Program-made: the position numbers and the translations under genes
Origin: Candidatus Streptomyces philanthi
Lineage (GTDB): Bacteria > Actinomycetota > Actinomycetes > Streptomycetales > Streptomycetaceae
Direction: 5' to 3'
Length of the DNA stretch: 64,000 nt
NCBI GenBank assembly: GCA_018114805.1
Contig: CP073042.1
Span: 5,873,501 to 5,937,500 of the forward strand
Notes under the pieces: generated by a model
The model's database searches: none
What the model was told of the DNA's origin: nothing
The model's input: only the letters and a program-made list of their open reading frames with translations
Shown here: piece by piece, positions 39,620 to 49,597 of the stretch
How the letters are laid out: every line of letters starts with the position of its first letter
How positions within the stretch are numbered: the stretch's first letter is position 1

Positions 39620-40285
39620 TCAGTCGCCCGGCCGCAGCGGCGTCAGCAGCACCCGTCCCACCAGGCCGACGCCGGCGTCGACCCGCTCCGCGAACTCCCG
39701 CGCGAGTTCCGGCTGTCCGCGCAGCCCCCACAGCGCCCGGAAGGCGCCCCACGCCGCGTCGCGGGCCCGGTCCAGGCTCCACGCCGCGACCAGGTGGGTG
39801 AGCGGGTCGGCGATGTCGAGCAGGTCGGGCCCGGGCATCAGCTCCTCCCGTACCCGCTCCTCCATGCCGCTCAGCACGTCGCCCACCCGGTCGAAGTCGG
39901 CCTCCAGCGCGGCCGGCTCGCAGCCGAGCGAGACGCAGGTGTCGCGGAGCGCGAGGGCCAGGTCGTTGCCGATGTGCGCGTTGATCCCGGCCAGCGCGAA
40001 CTGCACCGGCTGGACGGCCGGATGCCGCCGCAGGTCGAACAGCGGGCGCCAGGCCGGGGACGGGCGCCCGTCGTGGGCCGCCGCGTCCACGGCGCTCAGG
40101 TAGCGCGCCGCGAACCGGGCCGTCAGCTCCTCGGCCGCCGGCCCGTGGTGGAAGTGGCCCGCCGAGAGTCGGTCCTCGATCTCCTGGGTCACCGAGAGGT
40201 ACACGCCGTTGAACACGGCGACCCCGTCCCGCCCGGGCAGCGCGCGCTCCAACACGGTCATCCGGTGCAGCGCCTGCTCCACGCT
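39620..40285 (-). CDS. DUF5995 family protein, 5' end uncertain
   Basis: The body (RMTVLERALPGRDGVAVFNG, VYLSVTQEIEDRLSAGHF, LAGINAHIGNDLALAL, WSLDRARDAAWGAF) matches the actinobacterial DUF5995 proteins, which have an all-helical metal-enzyme-like fold with conserved His/Asp and no known function. The frame is complete from GTG 40285 to the stop at 39620. A better native start is ATG 40345 (MTQAEQRYTARPAPGRT), which is out of frame by one base with the body. A 5' frameshift near 40288 is therefore possible, as in other genes here. It is convergent with the monooxygenase gene. Confidence 0.7.
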   Translation of the reverse strand, partial: SVEQALHRMTVLERALPGRDGVAVFNGVYLSVTQEIEDRLSAGHFHHGPAAEELTARFAARYLSAVDAAAHDGRPSPAWRPLFDLRRHPAVQPVQFALAGINAHIGNDLALALRDTCVSLGCEPAALEADFDRVGDVLSGMEERVREELMPGPDLLDIADPLTHLVAAWSLDRARDAAWGAFRALWGLRGQPELAREFAERVDAGVGLVGRVLLTPLRPGD

Positions 40286-40345
40286 GGGGGAGCGGTGCGC
40301 CCGGGGGCGGGGCGAGCGGTGTATCGCTGTTCGGCCTGCGTCATG

Positions 40346-40984
40346 CGGCCAGCGTCCCAGCACGAACCCCCGCCCGGCAGCCCCCGGTTGTCCCTTCCTC
40401 ATAACGGATGAACCGGACTCGGCCCCCGTGGCTGGAGGGTTGCCACAGGCGCGGGGCCCGGCCGGCGGGCGCCGGTCCGGAGTGTCGGTCACGTTCCGTG
40501 TCCGGTCGGGCACGGCCTCAGGGGGTCTGTGGCGGGCGCGTACGGGCGTGGGGCGGACGGTCCTCGTCCCGGTCGCGGGCAGTGGATTCCGCGATACGGA
40601 AATGTTGGGGCGGGCGGTGGCGGCTCGGTCGGGTCACGCCGGCGCGGCCCCGGAGCGCGGCCCCCGCGACGGGCCGTCGGCGTGCGGGCCGACCGTCGAC
40701 GTGGCGGGGGGTGCCGTTCGGTGCGCCGACCTCAACTGCGTGCTACGGCCGGTGAACTGACGGCTGCGCAAGTCAGCGGGGTGGCGGCGGGGAGTGCGGG
40801 CCGGCGGTGGCAGAGGTGCCCCTCGAGCGGGGGAGCGGAGGCGCGAAAAGCGTGGAACGGATCGTTCGATCGGCCGCCCGGGGCGATGGGTCGCTTTCGG
40901 CTCGGTTTGCCTCCGGTGGGGTGGGCCGCTCATCATCACCCCGGCTCTGCGTCGCGCAGAGTGTCGCAAATGTGGAGCGTGAGC
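40346..40984. other. gene-free region upstream of the permease
   Basis: About 640 bases without a supported gene. It must hold promoters for the DUF5995 gene and the nucleobase permease. I saw no riboswitch-like or repeat structure that I could defend. Confidence 0.4.
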
Positions 40985-42365
40985 ATGGCGGGCTTCGGAT
41001 GGAAGCTGCACGGAGACGGCAAGAACCTGCTGCCGGGGGAGGTCGTCAAGCCGGACGAGCGGCTGTCGTGGGGGCGTACGGTCGGGCTCGGTGCCCAGCA
41101 CGTCGTCTCGATGATCGGTGCCTGTTTCGTCGCCCCGGTCCTCATGGGCCTGGACCCGAACCTGGCCCTCATGGCGTCGGGCGTGGCGACGATCCTGTTC
41201 CTGCTGCTGACGCGGGGGCGGATTCCCAGCTACCTGGTGTCCTCGCTCTCCTTCGTCGGGGTCGCCGCCGTCATCGCCGGTCAGGGCGGTGACGCCGGCA
41301 CGCTGACCGGCGCCCTGTTCGTGGTGGGTGCCGCGCTCGCGCTCTGCGGCGTGATCATCCAGGTCATCGGCGGCAAGGTCATCCACGCTGTCCTGCCGCC
41401 GGCGGTGACCGGCGCCGTGGTCATGCTGATCGGCTTCAACCTGGCGCCCGTGACCGCGGGCACCTACTGGCCGCAGGACTAGTGGACTGCCCTGGTCACG
41501 ATGCTCTTCACCGGCCTGGCCCTGGTCATACTGCGCGGCTTCTGGGCGCGCGTCGCCATCTTCCTCGGCCTGGTCTTCGGGTACGTGCTCTCGTGGGTGC
41601 TCGACCGCACCACGGGCAAGATCCACTCGGCGGACGGCTCGGGCAAGGTGACCGACCACCGGCGGATCGACTTCTCCGGCGTCGCCGACGCGAACTGGTT
41701 CGGCACGCCGACCTTCCACGCGCCGAGCTTCGAGTGGTCCGCGATCCTCGTGGCGCTGCCTGTCCTGGTGGCCCTGATCGCCGAGAACGCGGGCCACGTC
41801 AAGGCGGTCGGCGAGATGACCGGCGACCCGCTGGACGACAGGATGGGCACCGCGATCGCCGCGGACGGCGCCGCCTCCATGCTCTCCACCGCGGTCGGCG
41901 GCCCGGCCACGACGACGTACGCCGAGAACATCGGCGTCATCGCCGCCACCCGGGTCTACTCGACGGCGGCCTACTGGGCGGCGGCCGGCTTCGCGGTGCT
42001 CTTCGGGCTCTGCCCCAAGTTCGGTGCCGTGGTGGCCGCGATCCCCGGCAGTGTGCTGGGCGGGATCACGGTCATCCTGTACGGCATGATCGGCCTGCTC
42101 GGCGCGCAGATCTGGGTGCGGAACAAGGTGGACTTCTCCCAGCCGCTGAACCTGGTGCCGGCCGCCGCGGGCGTCATCATCGGCATCGGCGGGGTCTCGC
42201 TGAAGTTCACCGACAACTTCGAGCTGAGCGGCATCGCCCTCGGCACCCTGATCGTGCTCACCGGCTACCACGCCCTGCGCTGGCTGTCCAAGGCCGCCGG
42301 CACCCACCGCCCGGCCCTCCCTCGACGGCGGCACTACGGAGTGCGACACGGAAGCCAGCAAGTAG
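40985..42365 (+). pseudogene. uracil/xanthine permease (NCS2), in-frame TAG and 3' frameshift
   Basis: ATG 40985 gives MAGFGWKLHGDGKNLLPGEV, followed by NCS2 helices (SWGRTVGLGAQHVVSMIGAC, PVLMGLDPNLALMASG). After PVTAGTYWPQD a TAG at 41480-41482 stops translation; the same frame resumes at once with WTALVTMLFTGLALVILRGF and carries the substrate-binding region (VALIAENAGHVKAVGEMTGD, STAVGGPATTTYAENIGVIA). The expected codon is CAG, so one base change restores it. A shift near 42330 is needed for the short hydrophilic end at TAG 42363-42365. The transporter would import uracil or a related base. It is non-functional here unless amber is suppressed. Confidence 0.85.
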
Positions 42366-42464
42366 CGCCCCCGGCCCGCTCGCCGGCACCTCGGGGCGGC
42401 CGGGCCCGCGTGGCCGGTCCTTCTGGCCGCCGCTGCCCCGAGCCGGCCCGGGCGCCGCGCCGGC

Positions 42465-43738
42465 TCAGGCGTCCCGCGTCGGCGCCGCGTCCGCCGCGCC
42501 GCGCGCCCCCGCGCCGTCCGTCCCGCCGGCCTCCGCCTGGCCCGTGGCCGGCGTCACCCGGCCGGCCGCGCGCAGCACCCCGGCGCCCACGACCAGCCCG
42601 AGAGCCAACAGCGTGACCAGGCCGAAGGAGACCGTCAGCGAGGTCAGGTCGGCCACCGAGCCCATCGCCGGGGGGCGATCAGGCCCGAGGTGTAGGTGAT
42701 GGTGGCCACGCCCGCTATGGCCTGGCTCGGCGCCGGGCCGCTGCGCCCCGCCGCGGTGAACGCCAGCGGCACCACCACGGCCACGCCGAGCCCGAGCAGC
42801 GCGAAGCCGCCGAGCGCCATCGCCGGATGGGTGGCCGTGACGACCAACAGGCCGCCCAGCGTCGCGCACACCCCGCTCGTCCGCACCGTGCGCACCGTCC
42901 CGAACCGGGTCCCACCGCGTCCCCGGCCAGCCGGGCGATCGCCATCGTGCAGGCGAACGCCATGGTGGACGCGGCGGCCAGGCCCGGCGAGGTGTTCAGC
43001 TCGTCCCGCAGGTAGGCCGCCGACCAGTCCAGGCTGGCGCCCTCGGCGAACACCGCGCAGAACCCGACGGCGCCGATGACCAGGGCCGACCTCGGCGGCA
43101 GCGCGAAGTGCGGCGGGTGCTCGTCCGGGGCGCTGCGCAGGTCGAGCACGCCGCGGCAGGCCAGCGCGCCGAGCACGGTTAGCACGGCCGCGGTCACCGC
43201 CAGGTGCGCGCGGGCATCCACCTCCGCTTGGGCGGCGACCGTGCCGGCGGCCGAACCGACCAGCGCCCCGACGCTCCACATGTCGTGCAGCCCGGACATG
43301 ATCGAGTGGCCCAGGCGCTCCTCGGTCTCCACGCCGAGCGCGTTCATCGCCACGTCCGACATGCCCGCCGTGGCCCCGTAGACGAGCAGCACCGCGCACA
43401 GGGCGACCAGGTTGGGCGCGAGGGCGGGCAGCGCGAGCATCCCGCGCAGCGCGGTCCGGGCGCCGAACCGGTGGCTGGCCCAGCCTGCCAGCGGCATCGC
43501 GACCGAGGCGCCGATGGCGGGGAAGAAGGCGAGCGCGAGGCCGAGCTGGCCCGCGCTCGCGCCCGTGTGGTCCTCCACCCCCCGTGTGGTCCTCCACCCA
43601 GGGGACGCGGGTCGCGAAGCTGCCGGTGAACGCGCCGTGTACGGCGAAGACCAGCGCGACGGCGACGCGCGCCCGGCGCAACCGTTGCCCGACGGCGACC
43701 CGTTTCCCGGTGCCCGTTCCCGTCCCGGCATCCACCAT
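42465..43738 (-). pseudogene. MFS transporter, 19-bp duplication and two further frameshifts
   Basis: ATG 43738 starts MVDAGTGTGTGKRVAVGQRL and helix 1 (VALVFAVHGAFTGSFATRVP). A 19-base tandem duplication at 43563-43599 doubles the codons for WVEDHTG and throws the frame; beyond it SAGQLGLALAFFPAIGASVA, AGMSDVAMNALGVETEERLG and SGLHDMWSVGALVGSAAGT are recognisable. Further shifts near 42908 (to RFGTVRTVRTSGVCATLGG) and near 42672 (to GSVADLTSLTVSFGLVTLLA) are needed to reach the stop at 42465. It is the sugar/fucose-permease-like MFS type often paired with ROK regulators, as here. It is divergent from the ROK gene across a clear palindrome. Confidence 0.83.
43563..43599 (+). repeat. 19-bp tandem duplication inside MFS gene
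   Basis: The 18-base sequence starting CCGTGTGGTCC occurs at 43563-43580 and, after one C, at 43582-43599. The unit length of 19 is not a multiple of three and disrupts the MFS frame. It looks like replication slippage or an assembly artefact. Confidence 0.85.
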
Positions 43739-43816
43739 GCTGCCCGGCCCTCCCGGCTTTGAAGTCGGGCCCCGCTCAGGGGCCCCCGGGGAGGGTTCCC
43801 CGGCGCGCCGAGAAAC

Positions 43817-43837
43817 TATCAGGAACCCTGCCTGATA
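43817..43837. promoter_or_regulatory. palindromic operator for ROK/MFS pair
   Basis: A perfect inverted repeat TATCAGG (43817-43823) / CCTGATA (43831-43837) with a 7-base spacer sits between the divergent MFS and ROK starts, in locally AT-rich sequence. It is the likely ROK-repressor site. Confidence 0.7.
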
Positions 43838-43875
43838 AATAGCCGATTTCCCGCGGGGCGTGCAAGGATTCCGGC

Positions 43876-45186
43876 ATGTCCCCGACGCGTGTGCACTCCG
43901 GCGGCAAGTCCGGTGGCAAGACCGCCTCCCCGAGCACCGCCCGCGCCATCAACGACCGCCTGGCGCTGGCCCTCCTGCAACGCGAGGGGCGGCTGACGGT
44001 CAGCCAGCTCAAACAGCTCACCGGGCTGTCCCGGCCGACCGTGGCCGACCTCGTGGAACGGCTGAGCGGGGCCCGGCTGATCACCGTGGTGGGCGAGGCG
44101 GGCGCCGAGCGGCGCGGACCCAACGCCCGGCTGTACGGCATCGTCGCGGACCGGGCTCACCTGGCCGGGATCGACGTACGCACCGACCGGGTCACCGTCT
44201 GCGTGGCCGACCTGCTCGGCTGCACGCTGGCCGAGGCGTCGCTGCCCATCGCCCCGCGGGCCGGTGGCGAACCGGGCCGGCCCGCCGCCGGCCCGCCCGC
44301 GGTGGCGGCGGCCGTGGACCTGCTGACCAGCACCGTCGCGCGGGCCGGGGCGACCTCGCCGCACACCATCGGCGTCGGCGCGCCCGGCCTGCTCGACCCG
44401 GTCACCGGTGCTCTTGGCAGCAACACGGGGTGGCTCCCGCGCTGGCACGCCGACCTGGTCGCCGCGGTGCGCGAGCGCTTCCCGGCCGACCTGCTGCTGG
44501 AGAACGAGGCCAACCTCGCCGCCGTCGCCGAGCAGCGGCTCGGCGCGGCCCGCGACCGGGACACCTTCGTGCTGCTGTGGCTCGGGGGCGGGACCGGCGC
44601 GGCCGTCGTGCTGGACGGCGCGCTGCGCCGGGGGCGTCCGGCGGCGCGGGGGAGATCGGGTTCCTGCCGGTCCCGGGCACCGGCGGGCTGCCCAGCGCGA
44701 GCGGCTGCGACGGGGGCTTCCACTCGCTCGCCGGCGGCCCCGCCCTGTGCGACCTCGCGCACCGACACGGCCTGGCCGTCGAGGGCACGGGCGTCGAGGC
44801 GGCCGAGCGCGCTGCGCGCCGCCGTGACCGCGGTGCGGGAGAGCCGGGGAGAGCGGGACGAACGGGGCGAGCGGGGTGAGGGCGGGGGGGCGCGGGTGCC
44901 GGCCGGGGCGGCGGAGGCGTTCCTCGACGCGTACGCGGACTGGGCCGCCATCGGGGTCACGGCCGTGAGTGCCGTGCTCGACCCGGGCTGCGTGGTCAAC
45001 GGCTGCGAGTGCGGGCGCGCGGGCGGCGACGAGCTGGCCCGGCGCGTGGCGGAGCGGGTGGCCCGGATGGCTCCGGTCCGTACCGAGGTGCGGGCCGGCA
45101 CGGTGGGTGGCGCGGCGGTGTTGCGCGGCGCGGTGTTGATAGCACGGGACGCGGCTCAGGGCGCGCTGTTCGCGCCGGAGGCCTGA
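43876..45186 (+). CDS. ROK-family regulator with two compensating frameshifts
   Basis: The frame is open for 436 residues. The N-terminal winged helix (LALALLQREGRLTVSQLKQL, TGLSRPTVADLVERLSG) and the first part of the ROK sugar-kinase-like domain (VGAPGLLDPVTGALGSNTGW, ENEANLAAVAEQRLGAA, LWLGGGTGAAVVLDGALRR) are normal. From about 44635 to 44810 the protein is out of frame: another frame there encodes the expected SGGAGEIGFLPVPGTGG and GFHSLAGGPALCDLAHRHG. After about 44810 the original frame is family-like again (GVTAVSAVLDPGCVVNGCEC). One missing and one extra base cancel out, replacing about 58 residues that include the ROK signature. Function is doubtful. Confidence 0.8.
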   Translation: MSPTRVHSGGKSGGKTASPSTARAINDRLALALLQREGRLTVSQLKQLTGLSRPTVADLVERLSGARLITVVGEAGAERRGPNARLYGIVADRAHLAGIDVRTDRVTVCVADLLGCTLAEASLPIAPRAGGEPGRPAAGPPAVAAAVDLLTSTVARAGATSPHTIGVGAPGLLDPVTGALGSNTGWLPRWHADLVAAVRERFPADLLLENEANLAAVAEQRLGAARDRDTFVLLWLGGGTGAAVVLDGALRRGRPAARGRSGSCRSRAPAGCPARAAATGASTRSPAAPPCATSRTDTAWPSRARASRRPSALRAAVTAVRESRGERDERGERGEGGGARVPAGAAEAFLDAYADWAAIGVTAVSAVLDPGCVVNGCECGRAGGDELARRVAERVARMAPVRTEVRAGTVGGAAVLRGAVLIARDAAQGALFAPEA

Positions 45187-46208
45187 GGTCGGTCGTGCGC
45201 CGGCAGCCGGAACCGCCGCCGGTACTCCGTCGGCGTGGTGTTCAGGCGCCGGCGGAACGCCCGTACCAGGGTGTCGGTCGTGCCGAAGCCGCAGAGCGCG
45301 GCGACGCGCTCAAGCGTCGCGTCCGACGACTCCAGTTCCCGGCGGGCTCGCTCTACCCGGACCGACTCGACGTAGGCGTGCGGGGTCATGCCGAGTTCGG
45401 TCTTGAAGAGCCGGGTCAGGTGCCGGTCCCTGACGTGCGCGTACGCGGCGAGGTCGGCGACGGTCAGGGGCGCGTCGAGGTGGCGCAGGTCCTCGACGCG
45501 CCGCGTGGTGGAGACCTGCTCCAGCGGCGCGCTGAACTGGCTCTGACCGCTGGGACGTTTGAGGTACATGACCAGTTGCCGGGCCACCCGCAGGGCGACG
45601 GCCTCGCCGAGGTCGTCGGCGATCAGCGCGAGGGACAGGTCGAGGCACGCGCTGATCCCGGCCCCGGTCCACACGTCGTCCTCGCGGATGAAGATCGGGT
45701 CGGCGTCCACTGTGACGGCCGGATGGTCGGCGGCCAGCCGCCCCGCCGTCGACCAGTGGGTGGTGGCGCGCTTGCCCTCCAACAGGCCGGCTGCGGCCAG
45801 CAGGTGCGCGCCCACGCACACGGAGGCGACCCGGTGCGCGCGGGCAGCCAGCACCCGCACCCACTCCACCAGGTCTGGGTTGACGAGCGGGTGGACGCGG
45901 CGTTCGGCGTCGACCTCCACCGCGCCGGGCACGATGAGCGTGTCGACGGCGCCGGCGGCGGCCTCGGCGAAGGTGACGTCGGGCAGGACGCGCACCCCGG
46001 CGCCGGTGGTGACCGGGTCCGTGGTCGTGGCGGCGAGCAGCACGCGGTAGCCCGCGGCCTCCTCGGTCTCGCGCAGGGCCAGCTCGAAGACCTCCGGCGG
46101 CCCGGTGACGTCGAGCAGGTCGACGCCGTCGAAGAGCATGATGACGACGAGGCGGCGGACGGTGTCCGGCACGGGTCCCCCAGGGGTGTGGGCAGGGCGC
46201 TGCGGCAT
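45156..46208 (-). CDS. GlxA-type transcriptional regulator (DJ-1/PfpI + AraC)
   Basis: This 350-residue regulator has an N-terminal DJ-1/PfpI-like domain (RRLVVIMLFDGVDLLDVTGP; nucleophile-elbow region HRVASVCVGAHLLAAAG) and two C-terminal AraC helix-turn-helices (VADLAAYAHVRDRHLTRLFK, GMTPHAYVESVRVERARREL). The elbow Cys is present (SVCVGA). It is divergent from an isochorismatase-like hydrolase with about 120 bp between starts, so that gene is its likely target. Its 3' end overlaps the convergent ROK gene by 31 bases. The gene is intact. Confidence 0.9.
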   Translation of the reverse strand: MPQRPAHTPGGPVPDTVRRLVVIMLFDGVDLLDVTGPPEVFELALRETEEAAGYRVLLAATTTDPVTTGAGVRVLPDVTFAEAAAGAVDTLIVPGAVEVDAERRVHPLVNPDLVEWVRVLAARAHRVASVCVGAHLLAAAGLLEGKRATTHWSTAGRLAADHPAVTVDADPIFIREDDVWTGAGISACLDLSLALIADDLGEAVALRVARQLVMYLKRPSGQSQFSAPLEQVSTTRRVEDLRHLDAPLTVADLAAYAHVRDRHLTRLFKTELGMTPHAYVESVRVERARRELESSDATLERVAALCGFGTTDTLVRAFRRRLNTTPTEYRRRFRLPAHDRPQASGANSAP

Positions 46209-46327
46209 GTCGGTATCTGCGGGTGGGACGTCATTGTCGACATCGGAGCCGGCTCCTAAGTTTTACCCGCATGGCCCACTCACCGTTCGGGCCGCCCCTC
46301 CACCCGCGTCCTGAAGGCGGTACACCC

Positions 46328-46915
46328 ATGCCCAGAACCACCCTGCGCGAGCTCAACGGCCTCGACCAGACGCCCGCGACCCTCGGCGAGGCCGCGCTGG
46401 TCCTCATCGAACTCCAGAACACCTACACCCGCGGCGTCATGGAACTCGACGGCTGGCGGCCCTCGCTCGACGCCGCCGCGCGACTGCTATCCCGGGCCCG
46501 CCGGGAGGGCGCGCGCGTCGTGCATGTGATCAACGACGGCGGCCCGGGCACCCCGTGCGACATCGGTGCCGAGGTCGGGCGGATACACCCGGACGTCGCC
46601 CCTCTCGACGGGGAGCCGGTGGTGGTCAAGCGGGTCCCGAACGCGTTCGTGGACACGGACCTGGCCACCCGTCTGCGCCCGGGGCAGGACGTGGTGCTGG
46701 CGGGGTGGATGACGCACATGTGCGTGGCGTCCACGGCACAGGGCGCGTTCCTCGCCGGCCACCGCCCGACCGTCGTCGCCGACGCCTGCGCGACCCGCGC
46801 GCTGCCGGTGGCGGGCGCCGAGGTCCCCGCCGACCAGGTGCACCGGGCCGCCCTGGCCACCGTCGCCGACCTGTACGGGGTGGTCGTCCCCTCCGAACGG
46901 GAACTCGGCCGGTGA
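46328..46915 (+). CDS. isochorismatase-like cysteine hydrolase
   Basis: This 195-residue protein of the isochorismatase/nicotinamidase superfamily starts at ATG 46328 (MPRTTLRELNGLDQTPAT). The catalytic Lys101 (VVVKRVPNAF) and Cys132 (WMTHMCVASTAQGAF) are present, as is the cis-peptide region before Cys. The usual catalytic Asp of the first strand (IDxQN) is Glu28 (LVLIELQNTY), a conservative change. It is probably an amide or imide hydrolase under control of the divergent GlxA-type regulator. The substrate is unknown. The gene is intact. Confidence 0.86.
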   Translation: MPRTTLRELNGLDQTPATLGEAALVLIELQNTYTRGVMELDGWRPSLDAAARLLSRARREGARVVHVINDGGPGTPCDIGAEVGRIHPDVAPLDGEPVVVKRVPNAFVDTDLATRLRPGQDVVLAGWMTHMCVASTAQGAFLAGHRPTVVADACATRALPVAGAEVPADQVHRAALATVADLYGVVVPSERELGR

Positions 46916-46955
46916 ATCCGGTGAGCCCGGTGAGTCGGTGAGGTCAGTGGGGCCC

Positions 46956-46999
46956 GCGGGAGTGGTGGGCCGACGCCGGCGACGGCTCACCACTCCCGC
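46956..46999. terminator. convergent terminator hairpin
   Basis: A 12-bp perfect stem (GCGGGAGTGGTG, 46956-46967, with 46988-46999), with further pairing inside the loop, lies between the convergent hydrolase and chitinase genes. Confidence 0.7.
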
Positions 47000-47015
47000 T
47001 CCACCGGGGAACGCC

Positions 47016-47051
47016 CGCGCGCCGGGCCTCGGAACCGGGACCCGGCGCGCG
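47016..47051. terminator. second convergent hairpin
   Basis: An 11-bp perfect stem (CGCGCGCCGGG, 47016-47026, with 47041-47051), followed on the plus strand by TCTCGTTTGG. It probably adds to termination in this convergent interval. Confidence 0.6.
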
Positions 47052-47161
47052 TCTCGTTTGGCCCACCGAGCCGGACCCCCGCCGCTGAGAGGGGGCCCGG
47101 CCCGGTGGCGCACCCGACGGCGGGTGACGCCACACTTCACCGCCGCCGGGTGATCAGGGGG

Positions 47162-49451
47162 TCAGCAGGCTCCCTGGTCCTGCCAGACGCCGTCGACGCC
47201 CGGCTCCTGGCCCTGGTTCCACCACTTGGCCTTCCAGTTGTGGCCCTTCCAGGCACGCCGGCGCAGTGCACTGGCCGCCGTTGCCACCGTTGTTGCCGCC
47301 GGTACCGCCCGTGCCGCCGCTGGTTCCGTCACCGGGCTCGACGATCTTGGTGCCGCGGGCCAGGTCGCCGGCGAGCGAGTACGACTTGCCGCCGAAGGAG
47401 ACCGTCCAGTTCGACGGCGTGGAGGTCGGCAGGTAGTACACGAGGTCGAAGCTGAGGGAAGCGCCGGGCGCGAGCGACTGCCAGCTCGGCAGCTTGAACG
47501 AGGTGCGGTGGTAGTCACCCTTCAGACCGCCCACGTTGTTCCCCGTGTGGTCGCTGCGGATGACCTTCAGGCCCCAGCCGCTCTGGTCCTTGACGTTGTT
47601 GGGGGGAGGCGGTGGCGTAGTCGAACTGGAACTCGGCGCCGCCCGGAATGGTGGTCTTGGTGTTGTTGGTGATGCGTACCTTGGGGCTGATCGGGTAGTT
47701 CGAGTCACCCAGCGGGAACTCGCCGAAGTTCACGTCGAGGTCCAGCGCCTCGGCCGGCAGGTCGGTGGTGGCCCGCTTGGCGCCGTAGCCGGGCGCCGCC
47801 TTGAACGCGTCGTACAGCGTGTTGGTCAGCGTGTTGCCCGGCTCGTACTGGCCCTTGCCGGCGTTGTACTGGTAGTCACCGGCCAGCTCCCAGATCATGG
47901 TGCCGCCCAGGCCCTTGTCGACCACGTACTGGGCCTTGGTCTTGACCGACTGCTCGTCCTCGGTGGACAGGAACACCTTCTTGTCGGCGTTCCACAGCCA
48001 CGGGGCGACCTGCGTGGAGTCGTAGTTGCGGGCGTAGGCGCCGGTGAGCTTGGTGTCGGCGGGGAAGCCGTAGCGGGTGACGTAGTCGCCGACGACGCCC
48101 TTCTCCAGGTTCTTGGCGTGCCACATCGGGTTGGAACCGGCCGGCGATTCCTTGCCGTTGTCGTCCTTGTCGTGCCACAGGTTGTCGATGTCGACGGCGC
48201 CGTTACCGCACTCGGTCAGCCCCGAGCCGGCCGGGCAGGAGCTGGCCTTCGAGGTGCCCCACAGCCCGTTCTTGCCGCCGTTCACGTTCTTCCGGCCGCG
48301 GGTAGTAGTACGGCAGGCCCAGGTTGATCCGGCCGGCCGGCATCGAGCCGCGGAAGTAGTGGTAGGACCAGTCGCCGTTGAGGTAGCCGATGCCGCCGTA
48401 CTGCGAGGCGGTGTACACGCCCCACTTCGCCAGCTCGGCGTCCTTGCCGTCGTTGTAGAGCGCGGCGTTGGGGCCGACGAACTCGTTCCACGCCCCGTGC
48501 AGGTCGTAGGACATGATGTTGACGTGGTCCAGATACTTCGTCGTCTGGTACGTCTCCATGCCGCGCAGCAGGTAGGCGGAGGAAGGGGCGGCGACGGAGA
48601 GCAGGTAGTGCTTGCCGTCGGCGGCGCTGGCCCGGTCCAGCTTCTCGCGCAGCGTCTTCATCAGCGCCGCGTAGCCCTTGTTGAGCCCGCCGCGCCGGGC
48701 GTTGGCCAGCGGCCAGTCCTGCGGGTGGCCAGCGTCCTTCATCGACGTCGGGTACTCGTAGTCGATGTCCACGCCGTTGAAGCCGTACTGGCCGATGAAG
48801 TCCACGGCGGAGTCGGCGAAGGTGTTGATGCCCGCCTGGTTGACCGAGCCGTCGGCGTTGGTGGCCATCGAGTAGAAGCCGCCGGACTTGACGCGCTGGC
48901 CGTTCTCGTCGATGTAGCCACCGGTCTCGGCCCAACCACCGACCGAGATCAGCGTCTTGACGTTGGGGTGCTTCTTCTTGAACCTGTTGAGCTGGTTGAA
49001 GTGGCCCTTGTACGGGAACGCCGGGTCCATCTCCGCGCCCTCGACGCCGGGCCAGGTCATGCCGATCGCGGGGGTTGTTGGCCGAATCCGCGCCGACGGA
49101 GATCTTGTTGGCCTTGTCGACGTGCGCGAAGGCGTAGTTGAGGTGGGTGACCTTGTCCCACGGGATGTTGTTGGCCAGGTAGGCGGGGGTGCCGTCCTTG
49201 CCGGTGCGCCAACTGGTGAAGTAGCCGATGACGCGGCGCTGGTGGTCGGCGCCCATCTTCTCGCGGCCGTCGGCGTCGTAGACGGAGCAGTAGGGGACGT
49301 CGACGCCCGGGGTGCGGTACATGCCGTCGGGGCGACAGGTGGACTGGTCCTCGGCGTGGGACTCAGCGACCGAGAGGGTGCTGACGAGGAGTCTGGCGAG
49401 AGCGGCGGCCGACGCGGACAGCGTGGCTCTCGCGCGGGTACGGGACAACAC
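47162..49451 (-). pseudogene. secreted GH18 chitinase with C-terminal chitin-binding domain, four frameshifts
   Basis: GTG 49451 (GGAGG upstream) starts a signal peptide (LSRTRARATLSASAAALARL, cleavage after SHA). The GH18 barrel follows (RRVIGYFTSWRTGKDGTPAY, VKTLISVGGWAETGGYID, catalytic NGVDIDYEYP with the D-x-D-x-E residues; the first Asp of DxxDxDxE is Asn). A Fn3-like linker region and a Gly/Thr-rich linker lead to a CBM5/12-type end (WKGHNWKAKWWNQGQEPG). Frames shift near 49070 (C run), 48296, 47600 (C6 run) and 47255. It corresponds in position to the ChiA-type chitinase of S. coelicolor. Its regulatory region is well preserved. Losing it removes chitin degradation by this gene. Confidence 0.88.
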
Positions 49452-49597
49452 GATCGGTTCCTCCAGGGAGGGGCTCGGTGGAGCTCGCGGGGGTGATCCG
49501 TGCTGTGTGGGGGGGACGTACGAGGCGCGCGCTGTGGGAGGTGAAGGGGCCCGCGGGTGTGCGCACACCCCGGTCTGGTTGCTCAAAGGTGCGGCAG

